A DNA stretch of 64,000 bases from assembly GCA_027489175.1 (NCBI GenBank), contig JAIYAE010000005.1, positions 103,498 through 167,497 on the forward strand, in the 5' to 3' direction. The notes beneath the pieces are model-generated. The model was given only the letters and a program-made list of their open reading frames with translations, made no database searches and had not been told where the DNA came from. The stretch comes from Rhodobacter sp. (GTDB taxonomy: Bacteria > Pseudomonadota > Alphaproteobacteria > Rhodobacterales > Rhodobacteraceae). The first letter of the stretch is position 1. Every line of letters begins with the position of its first letter. The translations under genes and the position numbers were made by a program. Positions 42,742 through 50,794 of the stretch are shown one piece after another.

Positions 42742-43716
42742 TCAACCAAGCCAGGCGGCGGCGGCAAGAAACGGCACAGGGATGAGGCCAGCATCCCGGT
42801 TCGCCCGGAAGACCTTCAGGCATGAGGCCGGGTCGTCAAGGTCCAGCTGCCGCAGCTGCCAGGCGATGTGCCAGCCCATCGCCCAGACCCCCGCAAGGGC
42901 CGTGACCAGCGCCAGAACCCGGCCCTCCTCGACATGGGCCAGCACCACGGCCGCGCCCAGAAGCAGGATCGTCGCGGCGAAAAACGCCCACAGCCAGCCC
43001 CGGCTTTGGTCACCAAAAAGCCGCGCCGTGGACTTGACGCCGATCAGCGCGTCATCCTCGCGGTCCTGATGGGCGTAGATTGTGTCGTAGTATAGCGTCC
43101 AGGCGATCCCTCCGGCGTAGAGCAGGACCGCCGCCATGGGAACCTCACCCGCATGGGCCGCCCAGGCCAAGAGGACGCCCCAGTTGAACGCCAGCCCCAG
43201 AAACACCTGCGGCCACCAGGTGAAACGCTTGGCAAACGGGTAAACCGCGACCAGCGCCAGCGAGGCAACGCCAAGGCCAACCGCCAACCAGTTGTAGGTG
43301 AACAGGATCCCTGCCGCCAAAAGCGCCTGCACCACCATCCACACCAGCGCCCCCCGCACCGTCACCTGGCCCGACGGGATCGGCCGGCTGCGGGTGCGGG
43401 CGACGGCGGCGTCAATCTCGCGGTCGGTGATGTCGTTCCAGGTGCAGCCCGCGCCCCGCATCAGAAACGCCCCCACGGCGCAGCTGACCACCAGCCAGAC
43501 ATCCCACCCCCGGAACCCCGACACCCCCCCCGCCAGCGCAATCGCCCAGAGGCAGGGGATCAAAAGAAGCCAGGTCCCAATCGGCCGGTCCGCCCGCGCC
43601 AGCCGCAGGTAGGGCCGCGCGCGGGCCGGGGCATAGACATCCACCCAATTGCCGCGCGGCGCATCGGCGACGACGCCAGCAGGCTCAACCTCTGGCAATT
43701 CGGGCGGCAGGGACAT
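42742..43716 (-). CDS. ubiA: 4-hydroxybenzoate polyprenyltransferase
   Basis: Membrane prenyltransferase of ubiquinone synthesis, 324 residues with eight or nine hydrophobic segments. The two Asp-rich Mg-prenyl-diphosphate motifs are GCTWNDITDREID and YDTIYAHQDREDD, and the N-terminal RLARADRPIGTWLLLIPCLW is typical of UbiA. Start at ATG 43716 follows the family pattern; the ribosome binding site is weak. The start lies only 12 bp from the divergent rsmE start. Confidence 0.93.
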   Translation of the reverse strand: MSLPPELPEVEPAGVVADAPRGNWVDVYAPARARPYLRLARADRPIGTWLLLIPCLWAIALAGGVSGFRGWDVWLVVSCAVGAFLMRGAGCTWNDITDREIDAAVARTRSRPIPSGQVTVRGALVWMVVQALLAAGILFTYNWLAVGLGVASLALVAVYPFAKRFTWWPQVFLGLAFNWGVLLAWAAHAGEVPMAAVLLYAGGIAWTLYYDTIYAHQDREDDALIGVKSTARLFGDQSRGWLWAFFAATILLLGAAVVLAHVEEGRVLALVTALAGVWAMGWHIAWQLRQLDLDDPASCLKVFRANRDAGLIPVPFLAAAAWLG

Positions 43717-43728
43717 AGGGTCACGCTC

Positions 43729-44451
43729 ATGTCGGATGCGAAGATCAGGCTTCATGTAGACCACCCCTTGGGCCACGGGCAAGCCGTGCCCCTGACGGAA
43801 GGCCAGACCCATTACCTGACCGGCGTCATGCGGCTGGGCCTTGGGGCGGCGATTCTTCTCTTCAACGGCAGGGATGGCGAATGGCGCGCCACGCTGACTG
43901 CCGCCGGCAAACGCGGCGGCATCGCCACCTGCGGCGTGCAGACCCGGCCCCTGCACATGCCACCCGACCTGTGGCTTCTGTTCGCCCCCATCAAGAAGGC
44001 GCGCACCGATTTCATCGTGGAAAAGGCCGTGGAACTGGGCGCGGCCCGCATCCTGCCGGTTCAGACCCGCCACACCAACGCCGACCGTATCCGGCAAGAC
44101 CGCCTGCAAGCCCACGCGATGGAGGCGGCTGAGCAATGCGGGGCCACCTACGTGCCAGAGGTGGCCGAACTGGTGGCGCTTGACCGCCTTTTGTCCCAAT
44201 GGCCCGCGGATCGCCGCCTCTACTGGTGCGACGAAACCACGCTGGGCCAGCCCGCCCGGCTGACACCTGAATCCGGCCCCGCCGCCATCCTGATCGGCCC
44301 CGAAGGCGGGTTTTCGGCGGATGAGGCGAAGCGCCTGCGCGCCCTGCCCATGGTCACCCCCCTGACCCTCGGCCCCCGCATCCTGCGCGCCGATACCGCC
44401 GCCGTGGCGGCCCTCACCCTGTGGCAGGCCACCTGTGGGGACTGGACATGA
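43729..44451 (+). CDS. rsmE: 16S rRNA (uracil1498-N3)-methyltransferase
   Basis: SPOUT-class methyltransferase modifying U1498 of 16S rRNA, 240 residues. N-terminal PUA-like part includes THYLTGVMRLGLG; the catalytic part has APIKKARTDFIVEKAVELG, AAEQCGATYVPEV, ILIGPEGGFSADEA and the knot end LGPRILRADTAAVAAL. ATG 43729 is followed directly by MSDAKIRL; longer frames run into ubiA. The stop overlaps the next ATG (ATGA). Confidence 0.94.
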   Translation: MSDAKIRLHVDHPLGHGQAVPLTEGQTHYLTGVMRLGLGAAILLFNGRDGEWRATLTAAGKRGGIATCGVQTRPLHMPPDLWLLFAPIKKARTDFIVEKAVELGAARILPVQTRHTNADRIRQDRLQAHAMEAAEQCGATYVPEVAELVALDRLLSQWPADRRLYWCDETTLGQPARLTPESGPAAILIGPEGGFSADEAKRLRALPMVTPLTLGPRILRADTAAVAALTLWQATCGDWT

Positions 44452-44999
44452 GCTTTATCCGCCCCGAAATCACCGCCACCCTAACGACCCACCGCGAAAC
44501 CATTGCTGCCGGGCTTGTCGGCGGTCTGGGCCTTTGGCTTCTCGCCTTTGGCAGCGGCTATGTCGTGCCGACGCTTGGCCTCATCCTGCTGGTCTTCGCC
44601 CTCGCCTGGGGCGCGCAGGCCCTGCGCCGCAGCCGGTTCCAGCAGGACGGTGAGGCCCCCGGCATCGTCCGCGTGACCGAGGCGCAGGTGGCCTACCTTG
44701 GCCCGCGCACCGGCGGCTTTGTCGGTCTGCCCGACCTTGCCGAGATCCGGCTTCTTACGCTGCGCGGCCGCCGGATCTGGAAGCTGAAGCAGGGCGATGG
44801 CCAGCTTCTGCACATCCCGGTTGAGGCGGACGGGGCCGAAGCGCTGTTCGATGCCTTCGCCAGCCTGCCCGGCATGGACACGGCCGCCCTTGTCGCCGCC
44901 CTGTCGGCAGAAGGCTCCACCGACAGCAAGGTCATCGCGCTGAACGCGGTTGACCGGCTGATCTGGGCGCGCGCGGGTGCCGGGGTCGTTGTGCGCTGA
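44448..44999 (+). CDS. Small membrane protein of unknown function after rsmE
   Basis: A 183-residue protein with two adjacent membrane helices at about residues 20-58 (AAGLVGGLGLWLLAFGSGYV, LGLILLVFALAWGAQAL) followed by a cytoplasmic PH-like region (IVRVTEAQVAYLGPRTGGFV, LLTLRGRRIWKLKQGDGQLL) and an Ala-rich helix. No named family recognised. ATG 44448 overlaps the rsmE TGA, so it is translationally coupled. Confidence 0.78.
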   Translation: MSFIRPEITATLTTHRETIAAGLVGGLGLWLLAFGSGYVVPTLGLILLVFALAWGAQALRRSRFQQDGEAPGIVRVTEAQVAYLGPRTGGFVGLPDLAEIRLLTLRGRRIWKLKQGDGQLLHIPVEADGAEALFDAFASLPGMDTAALVAALSAEGSTDSKVIALNAVDRLIWARAGAGVVVR

Positions 45000-45118
45000 T
45001 CGCCTGATCACGGTGCCGAAAGGGGCATATCGGGGCCTTGACTTGGGCCTGCGCAGTTGACACCCATGGGCCTCGGTCCACCCTTCGGACCCCATCCGCC
45101 AGCTCCGGAGCCAAGGCC

Positions 45119-46465
45119 ATGTCAATTCCCCAGTCCGGCGGCGGACCGATTGAAAGCTTTGACCAGCTGGCCGCCTACATGGAATCGGGCAACAAGCCGC
45201 GGGACCAATGGCTGATCGGGGCCGAGCATGAAAAATTCGGCTGGCTGACCGACACCCATGCGCCTTTGCCCTATGCCGGGCCACGCTCGATCTCGGCGCT
45301 CTTTGACGGGCTGGCGCAGCGCTATGGCTGGACCCCGGTGCGCGAAGGTGAGCATGTCATCGGCCTGACCCGCAATGGCGCGAATGTCAGCCTGGAACCG
45401 GGCGGGCAGTTTGAACTCTCCGGGGCACCCCTTGCCAGCACGCTGGAGGTGGCAGCGGAACTGCAGACCCATCTGGATGAGGTGCGCTCGATCGCCGACC
45501 CGATGGGCGTGCGCTTCATGGGGATCGGGGCCGCCCCGGAATGGTCACACGACCAGATGCCGGTGATGCCCAAAGGCCGCTACCGGCTGATGACCGATTA
45601 CATGGGCCGGGTCGGCACCCATGGCACACAGATGATGTACCGCACCTCCACCGTGCAGGTGAACCTCGACTACGCGTCCGAGGCGGACATGGTCAAGAAA
45701 CTGCGCGTTTCGCTGGCCCTGCAGCCGGTGGCGACGGCGCTGTTCGCCTCTAGCCCGTTCTTCGACGGCAAGCCCAATGGACACCGCAGCTGGCGCAGCC
45801 GCATTTGGCGGGGGCTGGACAACAGCCGGACGGGGATGCTGCCCTTCGCCTTTGACGAAGGAATGGGCTTTCAGGCCTATGTCGATTGGGTCCTCGATGT
45901 GCCGATGTATTTCGTCTACCGCGATGGCAAGTATATCAACGCCTTGGGGCAGTCCTTCCGCGATTTCCTGGCCGGAAAGCTGCCCGCGCTGCCGGGTGAA
46001 AAGCCCACGCTCAGCGATTGGGCCGACCATATGACGACTGTTTTCCCTGAGGCGCGGGTGAAGAAGTACATCGAAATGCGCGGGGCGGATTGTGGTGATC
46101 AGGCGCATATCGCGGCGCTGCCGGCCTTCTGGGTCGGCCTCATGTATGACCAGACCGCGCTGGATGCCGCCTGGGATCTGGTCAAGGGTCTTGACGGCGA
46201 AACGCGTGAGGGCCTGCGCGTCGCCGCTTCCGTGTCCGCCCTCAAGGGCGAAGCGGGCGGCGTCAAGCTCTGGGACCTTGCCCGCGCGGCCGTGGGGCTA
46301 AGCCATGCCGGCCTGGTGGCGCGCGGCCTTGGCGAAGAGGTGCAACTGGCACCCCTCGTCGAAAGCCTGAAGACGGGTGAGGTGCAGGCCGACCGCTGGC
46401 TGGCGCTGTACGAAGGGGACTGGGGCCACAACCTGTCCCCACTGTACGCCGCCGCCTCTCTTTGA
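45119..46465 (+). CDS. gshA: Glutamate-cysteine ligase (plant/alphaproteobacterial type)
   Basis: First enzyme of glutathione synthesis, 448 residues of the GCS2 family. WLIGAEHEKFGWL carries the Glu residues of the ATP/Mg site; NVSLEPGGQFELSGAPL, GRYRLMTDYMGRVGTHGTQM and RTSTVQVNLDYASE are hallmarks of the plant-like class. ATG 45119 has GGAG/AAGG upstream. It is followed by a three-hairpin element and stands alone. Confidence 0.94.
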   Translation: MSIPQSGGGPIESFDQLAAYMESGNKPRDQWLIGAEHEKFGWLTDTHAPLPYAGPRSISALFDGLAQRYGWTPVREGEHVIGLTRNGANVSLEPGGQFELSGAPLASTLEVAAELQTHLDEVRSIADPMGVRFMGIGAAPEWSHDQMPVMPKGRYRLMTDYMGRVGTHGTQMMYRTSTVQVNLDYASEADMVKKLRVSLALQPVATALFASSPFFDGKPNGHRSWRSRIWRGLDNSRTGMLPFAFDEGMGFQAYVDWVLDVPMYFVYRDGKYINALGQSFRDFLAGKLPALPGEKPTLSDWADHMTTVFPEARVKKYIEMRGADCGDQAHIAALPAFWVGLMYDQTALDAAWDLVKGLDGETREGLRVAASVSALKGEAGGVKLWDLARAAVGLSHAGLVARGLGEEVQLAPLVESLKTGEVQADRWLALYEGDWGHNLSPLYAAASL

Positions 46466-46476
46466 TCCGCCGCCAA

Positions 46477-46601
46477 GCGGAGCGCGTTCCGCGCGAAGAC
46501 CTTTGTCTCGCCTCTGGCGAGCAAAGAGGCGCGCCAACCGGCTCGGTCAATGGGGGCAGTCTGCCCCCAAACCCCCTGAGAGTATTTGCGAAAAGAGCAA
46601 G
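46477..46601. repeat. Three-hairpin intergenic element with conserved tail, copy 2
   Basis: Same block order as 9123-9244: GCGGAGCG, hairpin GCGCG/CGCGC (46482-46494), the shared GCGAAGACCT, hairpin CGCCTCT/AGAGGCG (46509-46531), hairpin TGGGGGC/GCCCCCA (46551-46569), and a tail with CCCCCTGAGAGTATTTGCG and AAAAGAGCAAG. Lies between convergent gshA and plsY. Confidence 0.7.
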
Positions 46602-46685
46602 CGCTTCCACCGGTTAAGGGTTGGTGAACGCAAGCTTGCAAGCATTTGATTTCGTTAGGGTCCAAGATCTGCCCAGCATGGACAG

Positions 46686-47309
46686 TCAGACCTGCGCATC
46701 GCCCTGCTTTTTCCCGATGCGCGGCTCGGTCCCCGCCTTGATCCGCTTCAGGTTCCCGGCATGGCGGATGTAGACGAGGCTGGTCATCAGCACGACCAGG
46801 AACAGCATCCGCCCTTCCTCGAAATAGTAAAGCCACCCCGCCGTGCTGGCCGCCGCCGTCAGCGCCGCAGCCGAGGAGATCCGGCTGATCGCCGCCGCCA
46901 CCAGCCAGGTGGCGCAGGCAGCAAGGCCGACCGGCCAAGCCAGCGCGATCAGGGTGCCAAGGAACGTGGCGACACCCTTGCCACCCTTGAACCCCAGCCA
47001 GACCGGAAACAGATGCCCGACAAAGGCCGCAAGCCCCGCCAGCTGCGCCGCATCCTCGGCCAAGAGCGCCCGCGCGATCAGGACCGCGACCCCGCCTTTC
47101 GCGGCGTCCAGGACCAGCGTTGCCAGCGCCGCCCCCTTGTTGCCGGTCCGCAGGACATTGGTCGCCCCGATATTGCCCGACCCGATCTTGCGCAGATCGC
47201 CAAGGCCAAGCGCCCGGGTGATGACGATACCGAAGGGGATCGACCCCAAGAGATAGGCCAGCACCGCCGTCAGGATCATCAGGGTCTGGCTGGTCACTAG
47301 GTCAGGCAT
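46686..47309 (-). CDS. plsY: Glycerol-3-phosphate acyltransferase PlsY
   Basis: Membrane enzyme that transfers an acyl group from acyl-phosphate to glycerol-3-phosphate, 207 residues with five hydrophobic helices. The three family motifs are seen: GSIPFGIVI, RKIGSGNIGATNVLRTG and WLGFKGGKGVATFLG. Start ATG 47309 lies three bases after the pyrC' stop, so it is the last gene of the pyrB-pyrC' operon. Confidence 0.94.
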   Translation of the reverse strand: MPDLVTSQTLMILTAVLAYLLGSIPFGIVITRALGLGDLRKIGSGNIGATNVLRTGNKGAALATLVLDAAKGGVAVLIARALLAEDAAQLAGLAAFVGHLFPVWLGFKGGKGVATFLGTLIALAWPVGLAACATWLVAAAISRISSAAALTAAASTAGWLYYFEEGRMLFLVVLMTSLVYIRHAGNLKRIKAGTEPRIGKKQGDAQV

Positions 47310-47312
47310 GTC

Positions 47313-48584
47313 TCAGTCTTCCGCTGCAAAGACCTGCGCCCCGCCGACCCAGGTGGCCAGCACCTTACCCTCCATCCGCGCGCCGTCAAACGGGGTGTTC
47401 TTCGACTTGGACCGCAGTTTGAAGCGGTCCATCAGGAACGGCGCGTCCGGGTCGAACAGGACAAGGTCCGCCGGGGCCCCGATCGCCAGACGGCCCTGCG
47501 GCAGGCCAAGGCGGTTGGCGGGGTTGAGGGCCATCGCCCGAAAGAGATCTGGCAGGGTCAGGTGCCCGGCGTGGTAAAGCCGCATCGCAGCCGGCAGGAA
47601 GGTTTCCAGCGCCACCGCCCCCGGCGCGGCCTCTTCATAGGGCAGGCGCTTCGATTCCTCGTCCGCCGGGGTGTGCATGGAACTGATGACATCGATCGCC
47701 CCCTCGGCCACCGCCGCGACCATGGCCAGACGGTCCACCTCGGACCGCAAGGGGGGCGTGAGCTTGAAGAAGGTGCGATAGTCGCCCACGTCGAATTCGT
47801 TCAGCGTCAGATGGTGGATCGAGGTGCCGGCAGTCACGTCCAGCCCTGCCGCCTTGGCCCGGGCCAGGGCGGGCAAGGATTTCGCGGTGGTGATCTGGTC
47901 GGCGTGATAGGCCACGCCCGTCATCTCGACCAGCGCCAGATCCCGCTCCAGCCCCATCCGTTCGGCCATTGGCGACACCGCGGGAATGCCGCGCAAGGAC
48001 GCGAACTTGCCTGAGGTTGCTGAAGCCCCCGCCGACAGCCCTGGGTCCTGCGGGTGGCAGACGACGAGCGCGCCAAGCGACCGCGCATAGCTCATCGCGC
48101 GGGTCAGGGCCTTCGCCTCGGTCGACACGCGGGCGGCATCGGTGAAGGCGATGGCCCCGGCATCGCGCAGGAAGCCGATCTCGGTCATCTCATGCCCGGC
48201 GCGGCCCTTGGTCAGGGCGGCCATGTGGCGGATGCGGACCGGGCTTTCGGCGGCACGGCGGGTGACGAATTCCAGCGTTTCCGGCGTGTCGATGGCTGGG
48301 GTCGTATCCGGCCGGGCGATGATCGTGGTCACCCCGCCCGCCGCCGCCGCAAGACCTGCCGAGCGGAAGCTTTCGCGGTGCCGCTCGCCCGGCTCCCCGA
48401 TCTTGACGCCGATATCGACGATTCCGGGCGCCAGGCATTTGCCGCCGCAGTCGATGACAGTCGCCCCTTTCGGCGCCTTTGCATCGCGGGCCAGGATCAG
48501 CCCGTCCTTGACGGTGAGGCTGCCATGGTCATCGCTCCCGGCCTCAGGGTCGATCAGGCGGGCGTTCTGGAAGTGAAGGATCAT
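47313..48584 (-). CDS. Dihydroorotase-like protein lacking zinc ligands (PyrC' type)
   Basis: A 423-residue amidohydrolase of the dihydroorotase family: overall pattern APGIVDIGVKIGEPGE, GVTTIIARPDTTP, HHLTLNEFD, KLTPPLRSEVDR. The metal site is degraded: the usual DxHxH is DIGVK (residues 57-61), and the usual catalytic Asp of DHAPH is Met 303 (SSMHTPAD). In families with such loss the protein is a non-catalytic partner that stabilises aspartate transcarbamoylase; pyrB is in the same operon, which supports this. An active dihydroorotase should then exist elsewhere. Start overlaps the upstream stop (ATGA). Confidence 0.88.
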   Translation of the reverse strand: MILHFQNARLIDPEAGSDDHGSLTVKDGLILARDAKAPKGATVIDCGGKCLAPGIVDIGVKIGEPGERHRESFRSAGLAAAAGGVTTIIARPDTTPAIDTPETLEFVTRRAAESPVRIRHMAALTKGRAGHEMTEIGFLRDAGAIAFTDAARVSTEAKALTRAMSYARSLGALVVCHPQDPGLSAGASATSGKFASLRGIPAVSPMAERMGLERDLALVEMTGVAYHADQITTAKSLPALARAKAAGLDVTAGTSIHHLTLNEFDVGDYRTFFKLTPPLRSEVDRLAMVAAVAEGAIDVISSMHTPADEESKRLPYEEAAPGAVALETFLPAAMRLYHAGHLTLPDLFRAMALNPANRLGLPQGRLAIGAPADLVLFDPDAPFLMDRFKLRSKSKNTPFDGARMEGKVLATWVGGAQVFAAED

Positions 48585-49135
48585 GCGGTGCCCGTCTGGA
48601 TGCTGCGGAGAAGGCGGTATACCTCTTCCCCGTCGGCGATGTTGTCAAAGCTTATGCGGGTTGTGGACAGGTCGCCATCGGAATCCTTTTCGTTCCGGAC
48701 GTGAAACCAGACGGTGTCCGCCTTGCGCCCCTTTTCCAGCCCGAGGGCCGAGCTTTTCAGGATCGGATAGCTTTCGATGCTGCGCGTCCACCCGGATTTG
48801 GCGATATAGGCGCATTGAGTACTGACGGCATAGCGCAAGGTGCGGTGTGCTGTGGCAGTAGCGTAAAGCTGGCCAAAGACCATCACCCCACCCGCGCCGA
48901 CAAAAATCAGCGAAAAGGCCAGCAGGAAGAAGCCCATGCCGAAACTGCTCCAGTTTTCGGGGAAAAGGGCCATGCCAGCCCCGGTGACGAACGCCCCAAG
49001 ACCCACAAGCAGGAAGGGCATGCCAAAGATTGCAAGGCTGATGATCTTGGGCCAGCCATGCACGCCGTGTTTGGGGGTGCCTTCCCAAAGCAGCGTCTCA
49101 CCGGGCTGGAAGAAATGCTGCCAGCTCTCAGCCAT
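48581..49135 (-). CDS. PH-like two-helix membrane protein A (paralogue of 49708-50280)
   Basis: A 184-residue protein. N-terminal HFFQPGETLLWEGTPKHG, two membrane helices about residues 32-95 and a cytoplasmic PH/bPH2-like part (HRTLRYAVSTQCAYI, YPILKSSALGLEKGRKADTV, DSDGDLSTTRISFDNIADGE). Clear paralogue of the 190-residue protein two genes upstream: ETLLWEG, ADTVW, GDL-TT and NIA-GE are shared. Function unknown. Its stop overlaps the pyrC' start; its own start overlaps the upstream gene. Confidence 0.82.
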   Translation of the reverse strand: MAESWQHFFQPGETLLWEGTPKHGVHGWPKIISLAIFGMPFLLVGLGAFVTGAGMALFPENWSSFGMGFFLLAFSLIFVGAGGVMVFGQLYATATAHRTLRYAVSTQCAYIAKSGWTRSIESYPILKSSALGLEKGRKADTVWFHVRNEKDSDGDLSTTRISFDNIADGEEVYRLLRSIQTGTA

Positions 49136-49580
49136 GGCGCCCCCTCGCGGCAAGAAGCCGGCCAGCCGTGGCGGCGGGGTCGGCCTGATACTTGATCAGG
49201 TGCCGGTCTCCGGTTGTGGTCGTGACCTGAACCGCCCCAAGAAAGGGCCGCGCTGAGTGCAGCTTGGCCAACACCACCACCCGGCCTGCGGGGCCAAGCA
49301 GGCGGCGGTCGGTCAGGTGCCAGACTTCGGCCATTGCCTCGGACTGCACAAACGCCGCCCGCGCCCCGATGGCAAGCACGGCCGCCACGGGGCCGACCAC
49401 CGGATAGGGGTTGCCCTGCAAAAGCAGGATCAGCCCTGCCAAGATGCCAAGGATCACCGCCATCACCAGATGCGCCCGCCAATATACCGCGCGGTCGGGG
49501 GCGAAGGCCTGCACCACCCGCTCACCCTCTTGCAGCGGGGCTGGGTGACCCATGATGCTGTCAGGCTCGATCCGCGCCAT
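49128..49580 (-). CDS. PH-like two-helix membrane protein D
   Basis: A 150-residue protein: LQEGERVVQAFAPDRAVYWR, two membrane helices (about residues 36-75), then EVWHLTDRRLLGPAGRVVVL and VTTTTGDRHLIKYQADP as in bacterial PH-domain membrane proteins. It is shorter and more distant than A and B. The start at ATG 49580 is fixed by a 4-bp overlap (ATGA) with the stop of a 43-residue gene. Confidence 0.78.
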   Translation of the reverse strand: MARIEPDSIMGHPAPLQEGERVVQAFAPDRAVYWRAHLVMAVILGILAGLILLLQGNPYPVVGPVAAVLAIGARAAFVQSEAMAEVWHLTDRRLLGPAGRVVVLAKLHSARPFLGAVQVTTTTGDRHLIKYQADPAATAGRLLAARGRHG

Positions 49581-49711
49581 CAGGCGATCCAGACGATCAG
49601 GGTGGTGAAGACGGCCAGAAAGACAAGGACGACCGCAGCCACCATGCCGCCAATGCGGGCATCGGATTTCGGGGGTTTGGGGGTGGGGTTGGGGTCCGAA
49701 TTTGGGGTCAT
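49580..49711 (-). CDS. 43-residue membrane peptide in the pyrB-pyrC' operon
   Basis: Short gene reading MTPNSDPNPTPKPPKSDARI and then one membrane helix (GGMVAAVVLVFLAVFTTLIV) ending WIA. The Pro-rich head and single helix look like a small membrane subunit. Support for its reality: ATG 49711 overlaps the upstream stop as ATGA and its TGA overlaps the downstream ATG in the same way, so without it the operon would have a gap of 127 bp. No homologue known to me. Confidence 0.72.
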   Translation of the reverse strand: MTPNSDPNPTPKPPKSDARIGGMVAAVVLVFLAVFTTLIVWIA

Positions 49712-50280
49712 GCGTCAGTCTTTCCCTGCAAGTTGCGGATCAGGTGAAAGACCTTCTCACCCTCCGCAATGTTTTCAAAGCCAGCCTTGGTGGTCCCAAG
49801 GTCGCCGTTAGAGTCCCGCTCCTGCCGGGCGTGCAGCCAGACGGTGTCGGCCCGATTGCCCCGCTCCAGCTCCAGCGCGGTGTGGGGCAGGATCGGGTAA
49901 ACCTTGAGGCTGGGGAAAGGGCGTAGGCGCTGGACATAGGCAGCGCGGGTGGTGAGGGCATAGCGGACATCGCGGGCCGTAGAGCGGGCGTCGATGAAGG
50001 GGCCGAAGACAAGGAAAGCCCCGATCCCGCCAAAGGGCACCGAGAAGGCCATGAGTAACAGCGCAAGACCGGCATCCGAAAGGGTGGCGGCCTTGGGCAA
50101 CTGGACGAAGGAGAAGATCATCAGTGCCACCCCGATGACCAGAAATGGCGTGCCGAAGGCCATCAGGAACAACGACTTGCCGCGCTGATGCCAGCCGGGC
50201 ACGGGTGCGCCTTCCCAGAGGAGGGTTTCGTCGGGGCGGAAGTGGGCCGACCACGGAAGCTCTGCCGTATCAGCGGTCAT
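49708..50280 (-). CDS. PH-like two-helix membrane protein B (paralogue of 48581-49135)
   Basis: A 190-residue protein with the same plan as protein A: HFRPDETLLWEGAPVPGWH, two membrane helices (residues ~37-98), then ARDVRYALTTRAAYV, YPILPHTALELERGNRADTV, DSNGDLGTTKAGFENIAEGE. The shared blocks show a duplication inside the operon. Function unknown. Start overlaps the 174-residue upstream gene by 11 bp. Confidence 0.82.
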   Translation of the reverse strand: MTADTAELPWSAHFRPDETLLWEGAPVPGWHQRGKSLFLMAFGTPFLVIGVALMIFSFVQLPKAATLSDAGLALLLMAFSVPFGGIGAFLVFGPFIDARSTARDVRYALTTRAAYVQRLRPFPSLKVYPILPHTALELERGNRADTVWLHARQERDSNGDLGTTKAGFENIAEGEKVFHLIRNLQGKTDA

Positions 50281-50794
50281 TTGACCCGTCCTTCGGGATG
50301 TCGGCGCTCTGTGCCGCCTTGAGACTGTGGATCATCTCAATCAGCCGGTCAGCCTCGCCCTGGGAGAGGTGGTCAAAGCAGATGGGCTTCTCACCGATCC
50401 CGGTGAAGCGCAGACTGTCGCCCCGCCGTTCGACGCTGACATAGGCCAGCGGTTGCACCTTGGTACTCGTCAGCGGCCAGCCCGTTTGCAGCCTGACTTC
50501 GGTGGCTGTCACAGTGTAACGTTGGTAGGGAAAGCCAAGCGCGGTCCTGATAATCACCGCCAGCGCCGCCAGGGCCATGACGGTGAGGACTATGAACACG
50601 ACCTCGGGACCTTTGCGCCTTGGGCGCGTGCAGTCTTCCTGAAGGATCAGGTCGACGCAGGTACCGGTCAACACCATGTAACTGTAAAGTATGGCAAAAA
50701 GACCAAGGTTGATCGCCAGAATGCCGGTCCAGACCAAAAGTGCCGGCCCCGGCGCGGGGGTCCCTTGCCAGACGACACTGGCGCCGTCGCTCAC
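50270..50794 (-). CDS. PH-like two-helix membrane protein C
   Basis: A 174-residue protein: [17 protein letters not shown] head (echoing the LLWEG-P head of A and B), membrane helix about 20-45, second helix about 68-88, then a small PH-like part [29 protein letters not shown]. Starts at GTG 50794, overlapping the pyrB stop as GTGA. Function unknown. Confidence 0.78.
   Translation of the reverse strand: MSDGASVVWQGTPAPGPALLVWTGILAINLGLFAILYSYMVLTGTCVDLILQEDCTRPRRKGPEVVFIVLTVMALAALAVIIRTALGFPYQRYTVTATEVRLQTGWPLTSTKVQPLAYVSVERRGDSLRFTGIGEKPICFDHLSQGEADRLIEMIHSLKAAQSADIPKDGSNDR

Noticed and set aside
45037..45067. Possible sigma-32 promoter before gshA (CTTGACTT ... CCCAT)
   Set aside because: The spacer is about 20 bp, too long for the consensus.
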